From Eucommia ulmoides (taxonomy: Eukaryota > Streptophyta > Magnoliopsida > Garryales > Eucommiaceae), in contig CM028328.1 of NCBI GenBank assembly GCA_016647705.1, forward strand, positions 3,993,311 to 4,057,310: a DNA stretch of 64,000 bases. Direction: 5' to 3'. Below the pieces are notes generated by a model that was given only the letters and a program-made list of their open reading frames with translations, had not been told where the DNA came from and searched no databases. Positions 46,070 through 58,045 of the stretch are shown here, one piece after another. Position numbers and translations under genes: made by a program. How positions within the stretch are numbered: the first letter of the stretch is position 1; each line of letters starts with the position of its first letter.

Positions 46070-48205
46070 TATTGGCCCAATGGAATACCCAAGAGGGGGG
46101 TGAATTGGGTAATTAAAAAAATTATCAAAGAAATAATAACACTTCAAAAATCAAACAATTAGTTTTATCCTAAAATTAATTATTATCTTTATAGCAGTGG
46201 ATAAGTATAATAAGCTCTAGGTGCACACCCAAATAACACAAGATAAAATTAAGAAAATAAGTAATGTATTACACACCGATATATCCTGGTTCATCAAGCT
46301 ACTCTTAGCTAATCTAGTCTTCTAAGCCCCACGGAGATTCGCACCCACTAAACTCAAGATTCTTTTACAAGTAGGAACTAAACCCTCACAGTGATTCCTT
46401 TCACAGGTTTAAAATCAACTTTTACAAATTCATTTTCACAGGTTTAGGAATAACCTTTATTTTTTACAAACTCAAGAATAACCTAATTCTATTATAAGGA
46501 GAATCACAACCTAATTCTTTTTATACCTTAGGCTCAAGAATCAAAACCTCACAAAAACACTCCAACTATTATTTTCCTATGTAAGGATGAAACCTTTACA
46601 AAATTCACTCAAAATCAATTTTATCTAGGAAAAATTACTACCTCAATCTCTTTACAGGAAGAAACTGAAAACCGACTATCCTTTGATTAAATACCCTCAA
46701 TACTATTTAATACATCATACTACTCACCAATACAAATTGATAAGTAGATTATTTCACTCGGAGCTTCTACCACCCTAGATAAATTAAAACTCGATTAATA
46801 TCCCAAATCTAGTGATAGAAAAGTGTGAGATTGAAAATCTAATTTTAAATAAAAGATGGGTAGCAAATAATTGAGCACGTAATCAGATTCAAGAAATTGT
46901 TTATAAAATATTTTCTTCAATAAAAATCAGAAACAATCTCTAAAGATCAATTTTCAAGAATTAAACAAGCAATACACAATAGAAAGTAATTGGAAAGATC
47001 TCACTCAGAATCTACAGAAAAAAATAAATAGAGCGATGTTATTTCAGATCCGGTAGCAGTAAAGATTAATAGCCAATGATTCTCAAGATCGTCTCTTAGA
47101 ATAGCTCTCACAAAATCTCAGAAATATAACTCTTAGAACAACACAATATGATATTATCTCTTTAAGCTCATTTCTCTTGATTCTATGTTTCACTGCTTAA
47201 TGATATATGAAAAACGTAGGTCTATATATATGAGAAATAAATCAGCTCTCTAATGGCTAGTTATCATGTGTCATAACAATTAAATGCTCTCTTAGACCCC
47301 ATATATCATTATGACTTCATTTTGGTTCAATTCACTTAATTATTGCTTTTAAAACTTTCAATTAAGACCCCCAAATATTTCTCAATCTCAATTAGAATAG
47401 AATAGAAACAATTTCATGTACCAAATTGAGAAATATTAAAACTTAATAAACCAACTTAATAGGATTTAAATAAGAAATGAACCATATCTTAAATATCAAT
47501 AAATCCCTTAAATCTCTCTCAAATCCCAACAAAAATTGCTACTTTTAGAAATAATTTCAGAATGCACAGAATCCTGAAACAGCACCCTTAGTCGATCGAC
47601 TAGTCGACTGCTAGATTCAAGATCAAAGTTGTTGCGTTCATCGGTCGACCTATTTGTTGACTTGGAGATTCAGAGAGTTTGATTTACCTTCACCGATCGA
47701 CCTACCTGTTAACTTAGAGATACAAAGAGTTCATGCTGCTTTGTCCGGTTGACTGACTAGTCGACTTATGTCTGCTGGATCTCTTTTCTGAATTCGTTTT
47801 TTACTTATTCTCTTTTACATTTTCGTCCCTTTAACCATTTTATTTTCTAAATAAGATCCACTAACTTCTTAAATTTCATTTTAGTCAATTATAAATATAT
47901 CTTTTCAAATACACATAGGAGGAAATAATTTTATCTTACCAAAATACACATAAACAATAAAAATATTTTGTGCTGTGTGTGTTCCTAATTGAGATATTAA
48001 GAGTTGAAATTCACTTGAGTTGTTTTTCCTAATTTCTTCAAACTCTTAATTCTTCATCATCTTTGACATCATCATTTAGCATCCATTCATAATTTTGTCA
48101 TTGCATCTTCATCACAGGAACTTAATTAACTGAAACACTTGAACAAACCATTAGTTCCATCAAAACATCAACACTTAATTGTTTATTAAAATCTGAGAAT
48201 CAACA
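46070..48205 (-). repeat. SIRE-like LTR, right copy (5' LTR)
   Basis: About 2136 bp, clearly homologous over its full length to the left copy, with many substitutions and small indels. The insertion is therefore not recent. The right end is GAGAATCAACA. Confidence 0.85.
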
Positions 48206-48214
48206 CCTTACTCT

Positions 48215-50190
48215 TCCCATTTTACTAAAACTTGACCAGTAAACTTACGATGAAAGTAGTGACGTATCTACACGCTACCAATGAATGTTAGAGCGATGTA
48301 CCAGAGATTGGTGAACAAGATGTTTGCCGACTTGCTCAGGGGGACAATGCAAGTCTACATCGACAACATGCTGGTCAAGTGCAAGATAGATGAAGATCAT
48401 CTAACCAACCTACAGGGTTGCTTCGATATGCTCAGGAAGCACAAAATGAATTGAATTTGAGCAAGTGTGTTTTTGGAGTCGGAGCTGGGAAATTCCTTGA
48501 TCATTGAGTGGCGAGAATGGGAATTAAAGCCAACCTGAAGCAAGTCAACGTGATCCTGAATATGATGTCCCCGAGGACAATCAAAGAGGTACAAAACTTT
48601 ATGGACGAGTGGTGGCACTGAATCATTTTATGTCTCGAGCTTCCAGCAAGTGCTTGACCTTCTTCAAGACTTTACGAGGTAATAAAAGTCTGGAATGGAC
48701 CAACAAGCTTCAAGGATCCTTTCAAGCACTCAAGAAATACATCTCGACGCCGTTAATACTTACCACACCAAAGCTTGAGCAAGAAATGATCGTGTATTGG
48801 CAACATCATCTACAACTATAAGCTTAGTGCTCGTGGTAAAAGAATAAGGTATGTAGAGGCTAGTATATTACGTCAGCCATACGCTGACTGAGGCGGAGTC
48901 ACATTACCCACAAATTGAGCTGATAGCCTATGCTTTGATACTCTCAATGAGAAAACTCAGGCACCACTTTCAAGCTCATCCCATGGTGGTGTTGACCAAT
49001 TAACCGGTGAGGCTCATACTACACTAACCAGAGATATCTGGGCGTCTATTTAAGTGGTCCATTGAACACAGAGAGTTCCATATTGAATGCTACCCAAGAA
49101 TGGACATCAAGGGACAAACGTTAGCGGACTTTATCTCCGAGCTAGCTTTTCCCAATAAAAGGTCACTGATGGAAGCAAAACCGGTCCCAGACCCCGACTA
49201 ACAGGCGACTGATGCTTGGACATTCATTTTAGACGAATCATCGAACCAAAGTGGCTTGGGGGTTGATTTGGTGATCAAGACTCTCAAATGCGACATCCTA
49301 GAATACACCCCAAGACTCGAGTTCAAGACTCAAATAACGAGGCTAAATACGAGACCTTGATCTTTTCATTGAGAATGCTAAAGGAACTTAAGGCAACCAA
49401 GGTAGTCAAGTGAATGGGTGCAACCAACGAGGCAAAACGTATGGCATATCTGAACATGGCCAAGCTACTCTTGCAAGGGTTCTTAAAGGTCACCGTCAAG
49501 CAAATCCTGAGAAGGAAAACGACCATGCGGATTCACTAGCCAATTTAGCCTCTGCCTTTGAGACTAAGAAAAAGAGAACTGTCCTAATCGAGAGAGTATC
49601 CAGACAAAGCTGCCACGTGGTCAAAAAAGAAGTTAAGGTAGTGACACATCAGCCTAATTAGATAGACCCCTATCTTTAACTACCTCAACAATGTAATTCT
49701 CCCCGACCACAAGATCAAAGAGTAGCTTGAATGGATTGCCTGCTGTGTTTTAGTTCAAGGGGTACTGTACAAACGATCTATCTGGGCCCCCTATTGCTAT
49801 GCCTCCACCCTAGTGATGACCATTAGGTACTTAATGATATTTATGAAGGGTCATGAGGCAATCACTATAGGGCACAGTCCTTGGCCAAGAAAACATTGAG
49901 ACAAGGCTACTTTTGGCTGACAATTGAAGTAATGCCTAAGATCTGGTAAAGAAGTACAACAAATGTTAGCAATTTGAGTCGACAGTCAATATCCCAGCCA
50001 CAGGACAACTTTCTATGACCGAGCCATGGCACGTTGCCCGGTGGGGGGTTGACATTCTTGGTTCGTTCCCAATAACTGCTACCCAAAATAAGTTTTTGAT
50101 CTTGGCGATTGACTACTTCACTAAGTTGGTTAAAGTTGAGGTCGTTGGAAAAATCACTAACTCAAAAACCAAGGATTTTAAATTATAAAA
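48215..50190 (+). mobile_element. Ty3/gypsy pol fragment (Tat/Ogre-like), decayed
   Basis: Plus-strand order: reverse transcriptase (MYQRLVNKMFADLLRG, MQVYIDNMLVK; 48290-48460), RT thumb/RNase H (48600-49150; FMSRASSKCL, LTEAESHYPQIELIAYAL), a second RNase-H-like segment (TDAWTFILDESSNQSGLG, DSLANLASAFETKKK; 49205-49620), integrase zinc region (about 49830-49920), and integrase core start (VARWGVDILGSFP, LAIDYFTKL; 50030-50180). The active-site motif reads YIDN rather than YIDD. Many stops and shifts are present, and there are no LTRs. Two RNase-H-like segments in this order fit the Tat/Ogre lineage. Confidence 0.8.
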
Positions 50191-50999
50191 ATTGATTAAT
50201 CGTATTACAAAATCTTATTGGATCGATAAATATTGAAATTCCCTAATTAATTAGGGAATAATTCTTATATAATAAGAATATTAATTTAAATTAAATTAAA
50301 ATTTTCATCTATTAAAAATTATCTCTTAATAATTAAATAAGAATTCAATTTAAACATTTAATTATCTAAATTTCTTATCAATTAAAATTATCTCATAATA
50401 TTAAAATATAATTAATAAAAAAACTTGCTAACTTTTGAAAATTATCGCATATTTAAAATTTAAAATATTTATCTATCAAATAAATATTTGAAAAATATTT
50501 TTGAAATTGAAATATGGATAACAATCAAACTTAAATAATTCATAATAATTTATCTATAAATTATTATCTAATAATTATTTAAAATGATCAATTAAATATT
50601 TAATTTAAGAAGTTTAAAATTTAAATTTTAAATAAGCTACCAAATCTACTTTGATAAGATTTTTCAAAGACATCAAATTTGATTCAGGCGTAATTTAAAA
50701 TTTAAATTATTTCATTTAGTCAACTTTTGACTATATTTTCCTAAATATCTGAAAGATCAATTCTTGCAGAATCTAACTGAATCACATGCATCCGAATTCT
50801 GTGGGAATCACGTCGAGAACCACCACCGTGCTACAGCGTCGCTGCCGTCGTCCGTACCACCACGACCACTATGCAAAAATGCGAAAGTGTCGTGGCAACC
50901 TGCATTACTCACATGGGTAGCACGATGAATGGAAACTGTCGCAGACAATGTCGCGTGACGTTGATGCCTCTGTCATTACCGTCAAGTTATCATGACTCC
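50191..50999. other. AT-rich DNA with a GC-richer end
   Basis: From 50191 to about 50760 the sequence is very AT-rich, with ATTTAAATTTTAAAT-like runs. From 50790 to 50980 it is GC-richer (CCGTCGTCCGTACCACCACG). I see no convincing frame. The ACTCC at 50995-50999 is the left target duplication of the solo LTR. Confidence 0.5.
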
Positions 51000-52871
51000 T
51001 GTTGCTATATGTGTTTTGATGATATCACAATATGTGTTTTGATGATGTCAATATTAGTGATATGATAATAATGTCACATTGATATTATTAGACACAAATT
51101 ATATGTTTCAATATATTAGATTGAATCATACCTTGAGTGTACTAATCAAAGTGATATATTAAGTGCATGTATTAAGATTCAATTATTTATTGCATGTGCT
51201 AACCACTACGGAATTTTAAGTGTGAAATACAGGTATAATCTCGATATCAAAAATACAAGACTTAGGTAAGATTAAGTCTATAAGGTTAAGTGTATAGGAT
51301 GTTAGTCTTGAAGAGATTATATATTTTGACTCATTAGAATGCACACATACACACACACACACACCCCGAGAGCGCATACATTCATGATATTATGATTTGA
51401 ACATAATTATTATTTGATTATATTATGATACATGTGATTGAATTATCCAACATATGATCATTTGTCAAATTCACATCTTGATCACAATATATTTAATACG
51501 AGAAAACTTGTTTTCAATGTGATCATAAGGTACATTGTATGCATAGCTTGATCTAACATACTCAATATACTCATTATATAATGAAAACATGATATACTTG
51601 ATTTAATATGCTCAATTTATGTTAATACCATGATATAATGAGTTCAACACATGTGGCATGCATTATATGTTCAATATGCTCAATGTGCTTATCATGATCA
51701 ATATATGTATACAATTGTGATTACTCAATTTTAACATGTCCAATATGCTTATATATCACAATACGTGTCATTGGTTTGATCATATTGTGCTTATGTGGAG
51801 AATTCATGTCTTAATCACAAATTAGCTTAATATACTTCAACTTAATTTCAATGTGATCATATGATACATTGCATGATCTTAATGTGAAAACACTTCAAAT
51901 ATCATTGAAATAATGTTCTAAAAGTATTTTAAATAGTAAACCATCATGGACTGAGGAAAAACTAAGAACGAACGAAAACGACACTTGTACTAAAGTTACA
52001 ACACAAGCAGTCGACTACATTTTGGCAATATAGTCAACTACCTTGGGTCAGAAGCTTCCAGCTTCACTCAAATGGTCATATCTCACTCATTTAAAGTCCA
52101 AATGAGGTGATTTTTTTTATTTTTTTTTTTTTTATGGAAAGGTAACTCAATTACCTTTAATTCTATGCCTATTAGGAATTAGTTAGATATATCCTTGATT
52201 TTCAAAGTAGTAATTTAAACAACAAGTCAGTAGGTTTTCTCTCTTTTACTTTATTTTCGGTCTAATCTTTAATCGATCTTAACTTGTTCTTATGAGCCTT
52301 GAATGTTTGTATACCTTATTTAAGATGTCTAGTATTATGATAAATATTTAATTTGATTAAATCATCATTGGATTGAATAAATTGGATCAAAACTGTTTCA
52401 AAGGTTTAAGAACACATTTCACAACTTTTTGGTCATAAACTCAAAATCAGTTTTACATATCAAATCTTGTTCTCATTCTCAATTCATGTTTTGATATGTT
52501 TATATGATGTGTCTACATGATATGCATGTGCTTGATTGGTATGCATGGCATTATATGAAAGTTTAATTGACATTTTGCATAAAAGACTTTGAAAATTTTG
52601 TTTTCAACATAAGAAATGTGTTTAAGTGTTGGAACTTGCTTGGAATCATTCTAAATACTAAAATAAATTTTATTCATGTATAAAATGCATTATACATCAT
52701 GTATTTATATGCTTAATTTCTTGTACATGTATGTATACATGTATAATACATGCATTTGTCAAGACATGCAAATGTGAATACAAAAAATATGATTATATTG
52801 ATTTTGTGGTAGGGTTGCTCATTAAATGGAAATCAATACTTTGTCTCTCACCATGTGCATGCCAACTGATC

Positions 52872-55184
52872 TGTTGATCCTAAGATTTTGATAAACAATT
52901 AAATGTTGATATTTTTGGTGGAACTAACGATTTTATTGAGTGTTTTAGTTTATAAGTTCTAATGAAGATATTATCATGAAGAAGTTGAAATGGATGTTAA
53001 ATACTAAAGAGACTGACAAAAATGACGAATACTAAGAATTTGAAGAAATTGAAGAATCTAGGGAAAACAACTCAGGTTAAATTTTTACTCTTAATGATTC
53101 CCGATTAGGATCACACACGACACAAAATATTTTTTTACAAATATGTGTATTTTTTATAGGATCCTAATTAGTTAAATTATTTGCTTCTATGTGTAATTGA
53201 AAAAGAAACATTGATAATTAATTAAAATTGAATTTAAGAATTTAGTAGAGCTAATCGAGAAAAGAAATCGATTAAAGGAGCAAAAACTTCGAAGAAAATG
53301 AATTAAAATCGAATTGAGAGAAGTTTTCCAACAATGGTTAGTCGACTGATAAGTCGACCTGAGGTTATAAGGCTAACTCTCTAGATCATTCGGTCGACAA
53401 GTGAGTCGACTTATAGAACTATCTGAATCGTTCGGTCGACAGGTAAGTTGACTTGTGCTTAGAGGATGAACTCTTTGGATCGTTAGGTCGAAATATATGT
53501 CAACTTGTAAAAGTCTCTGTATCGTTCGGTCAACAGATAAAGGTTGGGCGATCGACCGATAGGCGAATAGTTTTTGGCTTGGGCTACGTCCTGAATTGGG
53601 CGGTCAACCGGTGGGTTGATGACCTGTTTTAGGTTTTGAGGAATTTCGAATTTTATTCAAAAAACTAGTCGTTAACTAGCCGTTATTTGTTTACTTGATT
53701 GAGATATCTTAGGAATATAGATATATTTAAGATATGATACTCTTATTTGAATATTCCTATAGATATGGTTCAAGTATTTTAGATATTTCTCAATTTGGTA
53801 TATGTAATTCTTTCTATCTTATCTAATTGAGATTTAGTAAAAGTTTGAGGGACTAAATTGAATGTTTTAAAAGATATATTTAAGTGAATTATACTAGGAT
53901 TGAGTTTTAATGATATAAGGGGGTTTATGCAATAATTATTTGACATGATATATGGTAACTAGTCGTTAGAGGGCATGTTATAAACCTCTATAAATAAACT
54001 TGTGTTTTTTAGGTTTAAAAAATCCAATAAAATCCAAATCAATCAAAATTCAAGAGTTATTCAGTTCCTGAGCTTTCTGAGAGTCATCATTCTAAAATCA
54101 TACAGAATGCATTATGAGATCATTCTTGAGATTTGTTCTTGAGAAACATTAGTTGTGGATTATTGCTACTACCGATATGAAGTGTCATTTTATTCTAATC
54201 ATTATTCTTTCGGAGGATTCCTGGTGAGATTGTTTCAAGTTATTTGCTTATTTTCTATTATTATTATTTTCTTGGAAGTTGATCTTTAAAATTGTTTTCC
54301 GAATTTTTATTGAAAAATATTTTTTGAAACAATTTCTTTAACAAATCTAATTACATGTTAAATTGCTTGCTACCCGTTTTTTTGTTTAAAATAAGATTTT
54401 GAATTTCCTCAATTTATTTCTATCATTAGTTTCAGGACATTAATTGAGTATTAATTAATTTGAGGATGTAGAAGCTCCGAGTGGGAAGAAATTATCAATT
54501 TTTGTAATTGGTGAGTTGTGTACGGATTAGATACTATTGAGAGTGTCTAATTAGGGGTAGATGGTTTCAATCTCTTCTGGTAAAGAGATTGAGATTTTGA
54601 TCTTTGCCTAGAGTATAAAAAGATTAGATTTTAATTCTTCTTTTATAGAATTATGAGTGAATTGTAATGGTTTAATCCTTACCGGGTAAAAAGATATTTG
54701 GAGCGTGTTTGTGTGAGGTTTAATTCTTGAGCCTAAGGTATTAAAAGAATTAGGTCGTGATTCTCCCTGTAATAGAATTAGGTTAATCTTCTACCTAGTA
54801 AAAAGATAGATGTTATTCCTTAGTCTGTGAAAATGAATTGTAAATGTTGATTTTGAGCTTGTGAAAAGAATCATTATGAGAGTTTGGTTCCTACCTTTAA
54901 GGGATCTTGAGTTTAGTGGGTGCGACTCTCCGTGGGGCTCGGGGGATTGGATTAGCCAAGAGTAGCTTGGTGAACCAGTATAAATTTCTGTGTGCTACAT
55001 TATTTATATTATTTATATTTTGTTGTTTGGGTGTGCACCTAATTGATAACACATAATCCGCTGCTATAAAAGATAATAATTAATTTTAGAATAATATTAA
55101 TTATTTGATTTTTAAGTGTTATATTCCGATAATTTTTAATACTACCCAATTCACCTCCTTCTTGGGTGGCTCACTAGGCTAACA
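52872..55184 (+). mobile_element. Second solo LTR, same family as 41679-48205, nested in the first
   Basis: It starts TGTTGATCCTAAGATTTTGA and ends CACTAGGCTAACA. These are reverse-complement matches of the two LTRs of the SIRE-like element at 41.7-48.2 kb, with corresponding internal blocks including the GTCGAC-rich array (53335-53610). About 2.31 kb. There is no adjoining primer site or polypurine tract. I could not identify a matching 5-bp target duplication. Confidence 0.78.
53335..53615. repeat. GTCGAC-rich minisatellite inside the nested LTR
   Basis: Repeated TCGTTCGGTCGACARGTRAG and GTCGACTTRT blocks at a spacing of about 55-65 bp; the counterpart of 43120-43365 in inverse orientation. 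Confidence 0.75.
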
Positions 55185-56029
55185 TTATATTCATTATCAT
55201 GATAAAATTAAAAGTAATGGAGCTTCCCTTATGCATTTATGGTAGAAATACTTTTGCTACTGTCCACATTATCTTGTTTGCAACTTTGGTCATAAAGTCA
55301 TTAATATACAACTAATCTCTTGACTAAATGCAATGTGAAAACATGGATGAATGGCTAAAATATTGTATTGTCCATATTCATTAATGATGCATGGGTCATA
55401 TACCATTAATAGGATATGTCTAGCAATTAATTATTTTAGAAAAAAGTTGTTGGATATTTGAAATTCTGCAGAGAATTCGAGTGGGAAGGAGCTTTATTTG
55501 TCTTGAAACTTGAGAGAGCTTCACCCAACAGTCATATGATCTCTACACCTCAATTGTAATTCCTCCCAACATATTTCTAACTATATAAAAGGATGAAAGT
55601 TGATGAAAACAAGAACAACCATGAAGTACTAATCTTACACAAGTGATTACAAAGAGTTATACTACAAAGTGATATTTTTTAAATATCATCTCTTTGATTA
55701 TTATTCTTACACTTCTTGTGTGATCACTCTTGTACTTAACGTTCATCTATTCTTTCTTGAGTGATATTTGTGAGAAACACTAAACACTAGTGAGTCAAAG
55801 TTTTGTAATTTTTTTAGAGAGTGTTTAGAGTTTCAAGGTAGATTTTGTAAGTTAGATTACAAAACCATTTTGACTGTTGTATTGAGAGATTGTACTTCAT
55901 AGAATCATCCAAACAAGGAAAATCCTCAACATCACCGCACCAAAGATCATCTCGTGAAGAAGTTGAAAAGACCAAAGAAGGAGCCTTTAGTTGTGACGGA
56001 CCGATCTCGCCGGAAAGAAGATTGTGAAC

Positions 56030-56165
56030 AGTTTGATCTTCACCTATAAGAAGATTGTGAAAGGTTTAATTTTCATCAGTAAGAAGATTGAAAGGTTGTA
56101 AAAGGTTTGATTTTCACCCGTAAGAAGATTGTAAAAAGTTTAATTTTCACCCGTAAGAAGATTAA
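56030..56165 (+). repeat. Short tandem repeat in the outer solo LTR
   Basis: About five copies of a unit near 30 bp, with AAGAAGATTGTRAAARGTTT and TTCACCCG, differing slightly between copies. Confidence 0.8.
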
Positions 56166-56442
56166 GGATTAGTGAACTAGAACTCTCTGTCGGAGTACGG
56201 AGGAATAGAGTAGGCAAAAAGTTTTTGCCGAACTACTATAAATCTCTTGTGTCTTATGGTTTGATTATCTCTATCGCTTACTCTTTACTTTGATTATTTT
56301 GATTTGATTGATTTTTCCATTGCATACACAATCACAAGAACTAACAAGTTTGATTTGAAATTTTAGTAGAAAGATTTTACAAAAAGTTTTTATAGATCCA
56401 ATTTACCCCCACTCTTGGATCAATCTCCGAGCCAACAACTCC

Positions 56443-57342
56443 CACAAGTGTTGTTCTTTTTATCGCGATGATATTCACTCGACATACCCAATTTCTAAAT
56501 TTCAAATAATTTAAAAAAACTCTTTTGGTTTTACATTTAATCGATATTTCATCAATATTACTATGATCCACCATTCCGTTAAACATAACCAAAATTATTT
56601 TAAGTTAATTATAAACGTGGCTTTGATACACTTGAAGGAACTGGATATTAAAATTGCTACATTAATGCAACGAATATAAAAAAATTAAATCACATTCAAT
56701 ATCATGTTCCTGTAAGCCTGATTAATCAAAAAATAAAACACATATAATTAAATCGAATTTAATAAATAATACTTCTTCCAGTACTTTAATCTTAAAGCTG
56801 GAAGTTTTGAAGTGTGATCTAAGATAGCACTTCCAATAGCAGTTGGACACGATCAAGAATAAGTAACTGAGGGCGATTCGCTTAGAAGCAACACAAATTT
56901 ATTATCTCTAATAGTATCCACATAGATAATTTCAAAAATAAAAGTGTTCTTAAGATTTCTAAGAATCTAATTCTAATTTCAGAAAACTAGAATAACTCTA
57001 GTTTGAATCTAAGTAGTAGTAAGATTCAAATCAGTAAGTGCTAATATGGAAAATAGAAAATCACAGACGCTAAAGAGGGGGTGGTGAATTTCTTACGGAG
57101 GGCCAAAATTTGCATAAGGGCGGCCATAAGGTAATTCCTTCTTTATAATTTTGGTCTAGCGATTAACATCAATATTTAATTATTCATCAAAATTTTAAGA
57201 TCAAGATCAAGAAATGATATGATCAATTTGGTGTTCTCGAACAAATTTAAGCCAGGTTCTACAAAAAGGCCTTATTTTACACAGATTTAGAGATCTATGT
57301 AGAGAGAGAGATACATGGTCATTTTACAGACTGTTGCCTTTA
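56443..57342. other. Intergenic AT-rich DNA
   Basis: No gene is recognised. Near 57155-57195 the sequence TTTAATTATTCATCAAAATT resembles the end of the SIRE-like LTR family and may be a fragment of one. Confidence 0.5.
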
Positions 57343-57350
57343 GGCACTAG

Positions 57351-57647
57351 TAGGGATGGTCATGGGTCGAGCCGGGTTTTGACTAGGGTATTACACAAAA
57401 ATGTTAGGCCCTAGCTCGGCCCGACCCTATGATCGGACCCTAATTTTATGCCCGAGCTCAGCCCTACAAAAAAAAAATTAAGCCCAGCCCGGCCCTATAA
57501 TTTTTTTTTTTTTAAATTTAAAAACTAAATACTAAAATTACAAAATGACTCCTCAATTCTCTCTCTATGAGAGGAATGAAATTAGGGTTTACTAAATTAT
57601 CTAACTAAAATTAAAAATTACAAATTGGCCTCTCAATTCTTTCTCTA

Positions 57648-57716
<69 letters not shown>

Positions 57717-57928
57717 TATTTTTTATATTTAAAAAAAATTCGGGCCGGGCCGGGTCGGCCCTAAACAAAAATGATCAAACCTTAGCTCGGTCCTAAAAAT
57801 GAATAGGCCTTAGTCTTTAGGCCCTAGCCCGGCCCATGGGCTCAAACACCAAGCCCAAGCCCAAGCCCTAAAAAAATAGGATCGGACTGGACGGGCCGAT
57901 TGGGCCTCCGTGCCCATGACCATCCCTA
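57351..57928. mobile_element. hAT-type MITE, 578 bp, with perfect 16-bp TIR and 8-bp target duplication
   Basis: The ends are TAGGGATGGTCATGGG and CCCATGACCATCCCTA, perfect inverted repeats. GGCACTAG flanks both sides (57343-57350 and 57929-57936), and an 8-bp duplication is the hAT hallmark. Subterminal GC-rich GGCCCGGCC-like repeats (AGCCCGGCCC, GGGCCGGGCC) face each other. The centre has an (AT)n tract (about 57650-57708). It lies about 120 bp downstream of the stop codon of the SD2 kinase, so it may fall in or near its 3' UTR. Confidence 0.93.
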
Positions 57929-58045
57929 GGCACTAGTGGGTATATATATATATATATATTTGCTTCAAGAATCGGAACTTCTGGACGGAGTGTCATTCTT
58001 AGACCGAGATGAGCCGCTTGACGGGTTACTCATGGCCTGAGAACT

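Larger units (their letters stand above)
41679..48205 (-). mobile_element. SIRE/Maximus-like Ty1/copia element lacking pol (non-autonomous)
   Basis: Two long direct repeats (41679-43796 and 46070-48205) flank 2.27 kb of internal DNA. The minus-strand order is 5' LTR (right), primer site, gag remnants, polypurine tract, 3' LTR (left). The LTR end near CCCAAGAGGGGGGTGAATTG and the AGAGCTGGTTTTAGCTCG after the primer site are typical of SIRE-type elements. No protease, integrase, reverse transcriptase or RNase H is present. Whether this is an internal deletion or a true non-autonomous lineage is unknown. No matching target duplication was found. Confidence 0.78.
51000..56437 (+). mobile_element. 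Solo LTR (SIRE-like), about 3.1 kb, with ACTCC target duplication and a nested LTR
   Basis: The LTR starts TGTTGCTATATGTG (51000) and ends CTCCGAGCCAACA (56437). ACTCC flanks it on both sides (50995-50999 and 56438-56442). The end carries CCCCCACTCTTGGATCAATC, the usual 3' end of a SIRE-like LTR. A primer site, polypurine tract and coding sequence are absent, so it is a recombination footprint. A second LTR lies inside at 52872-55184. Near 56030-56165 the motif CGTAAGAAGATTGTRAA recurs about five times. Confidence 0.8.
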
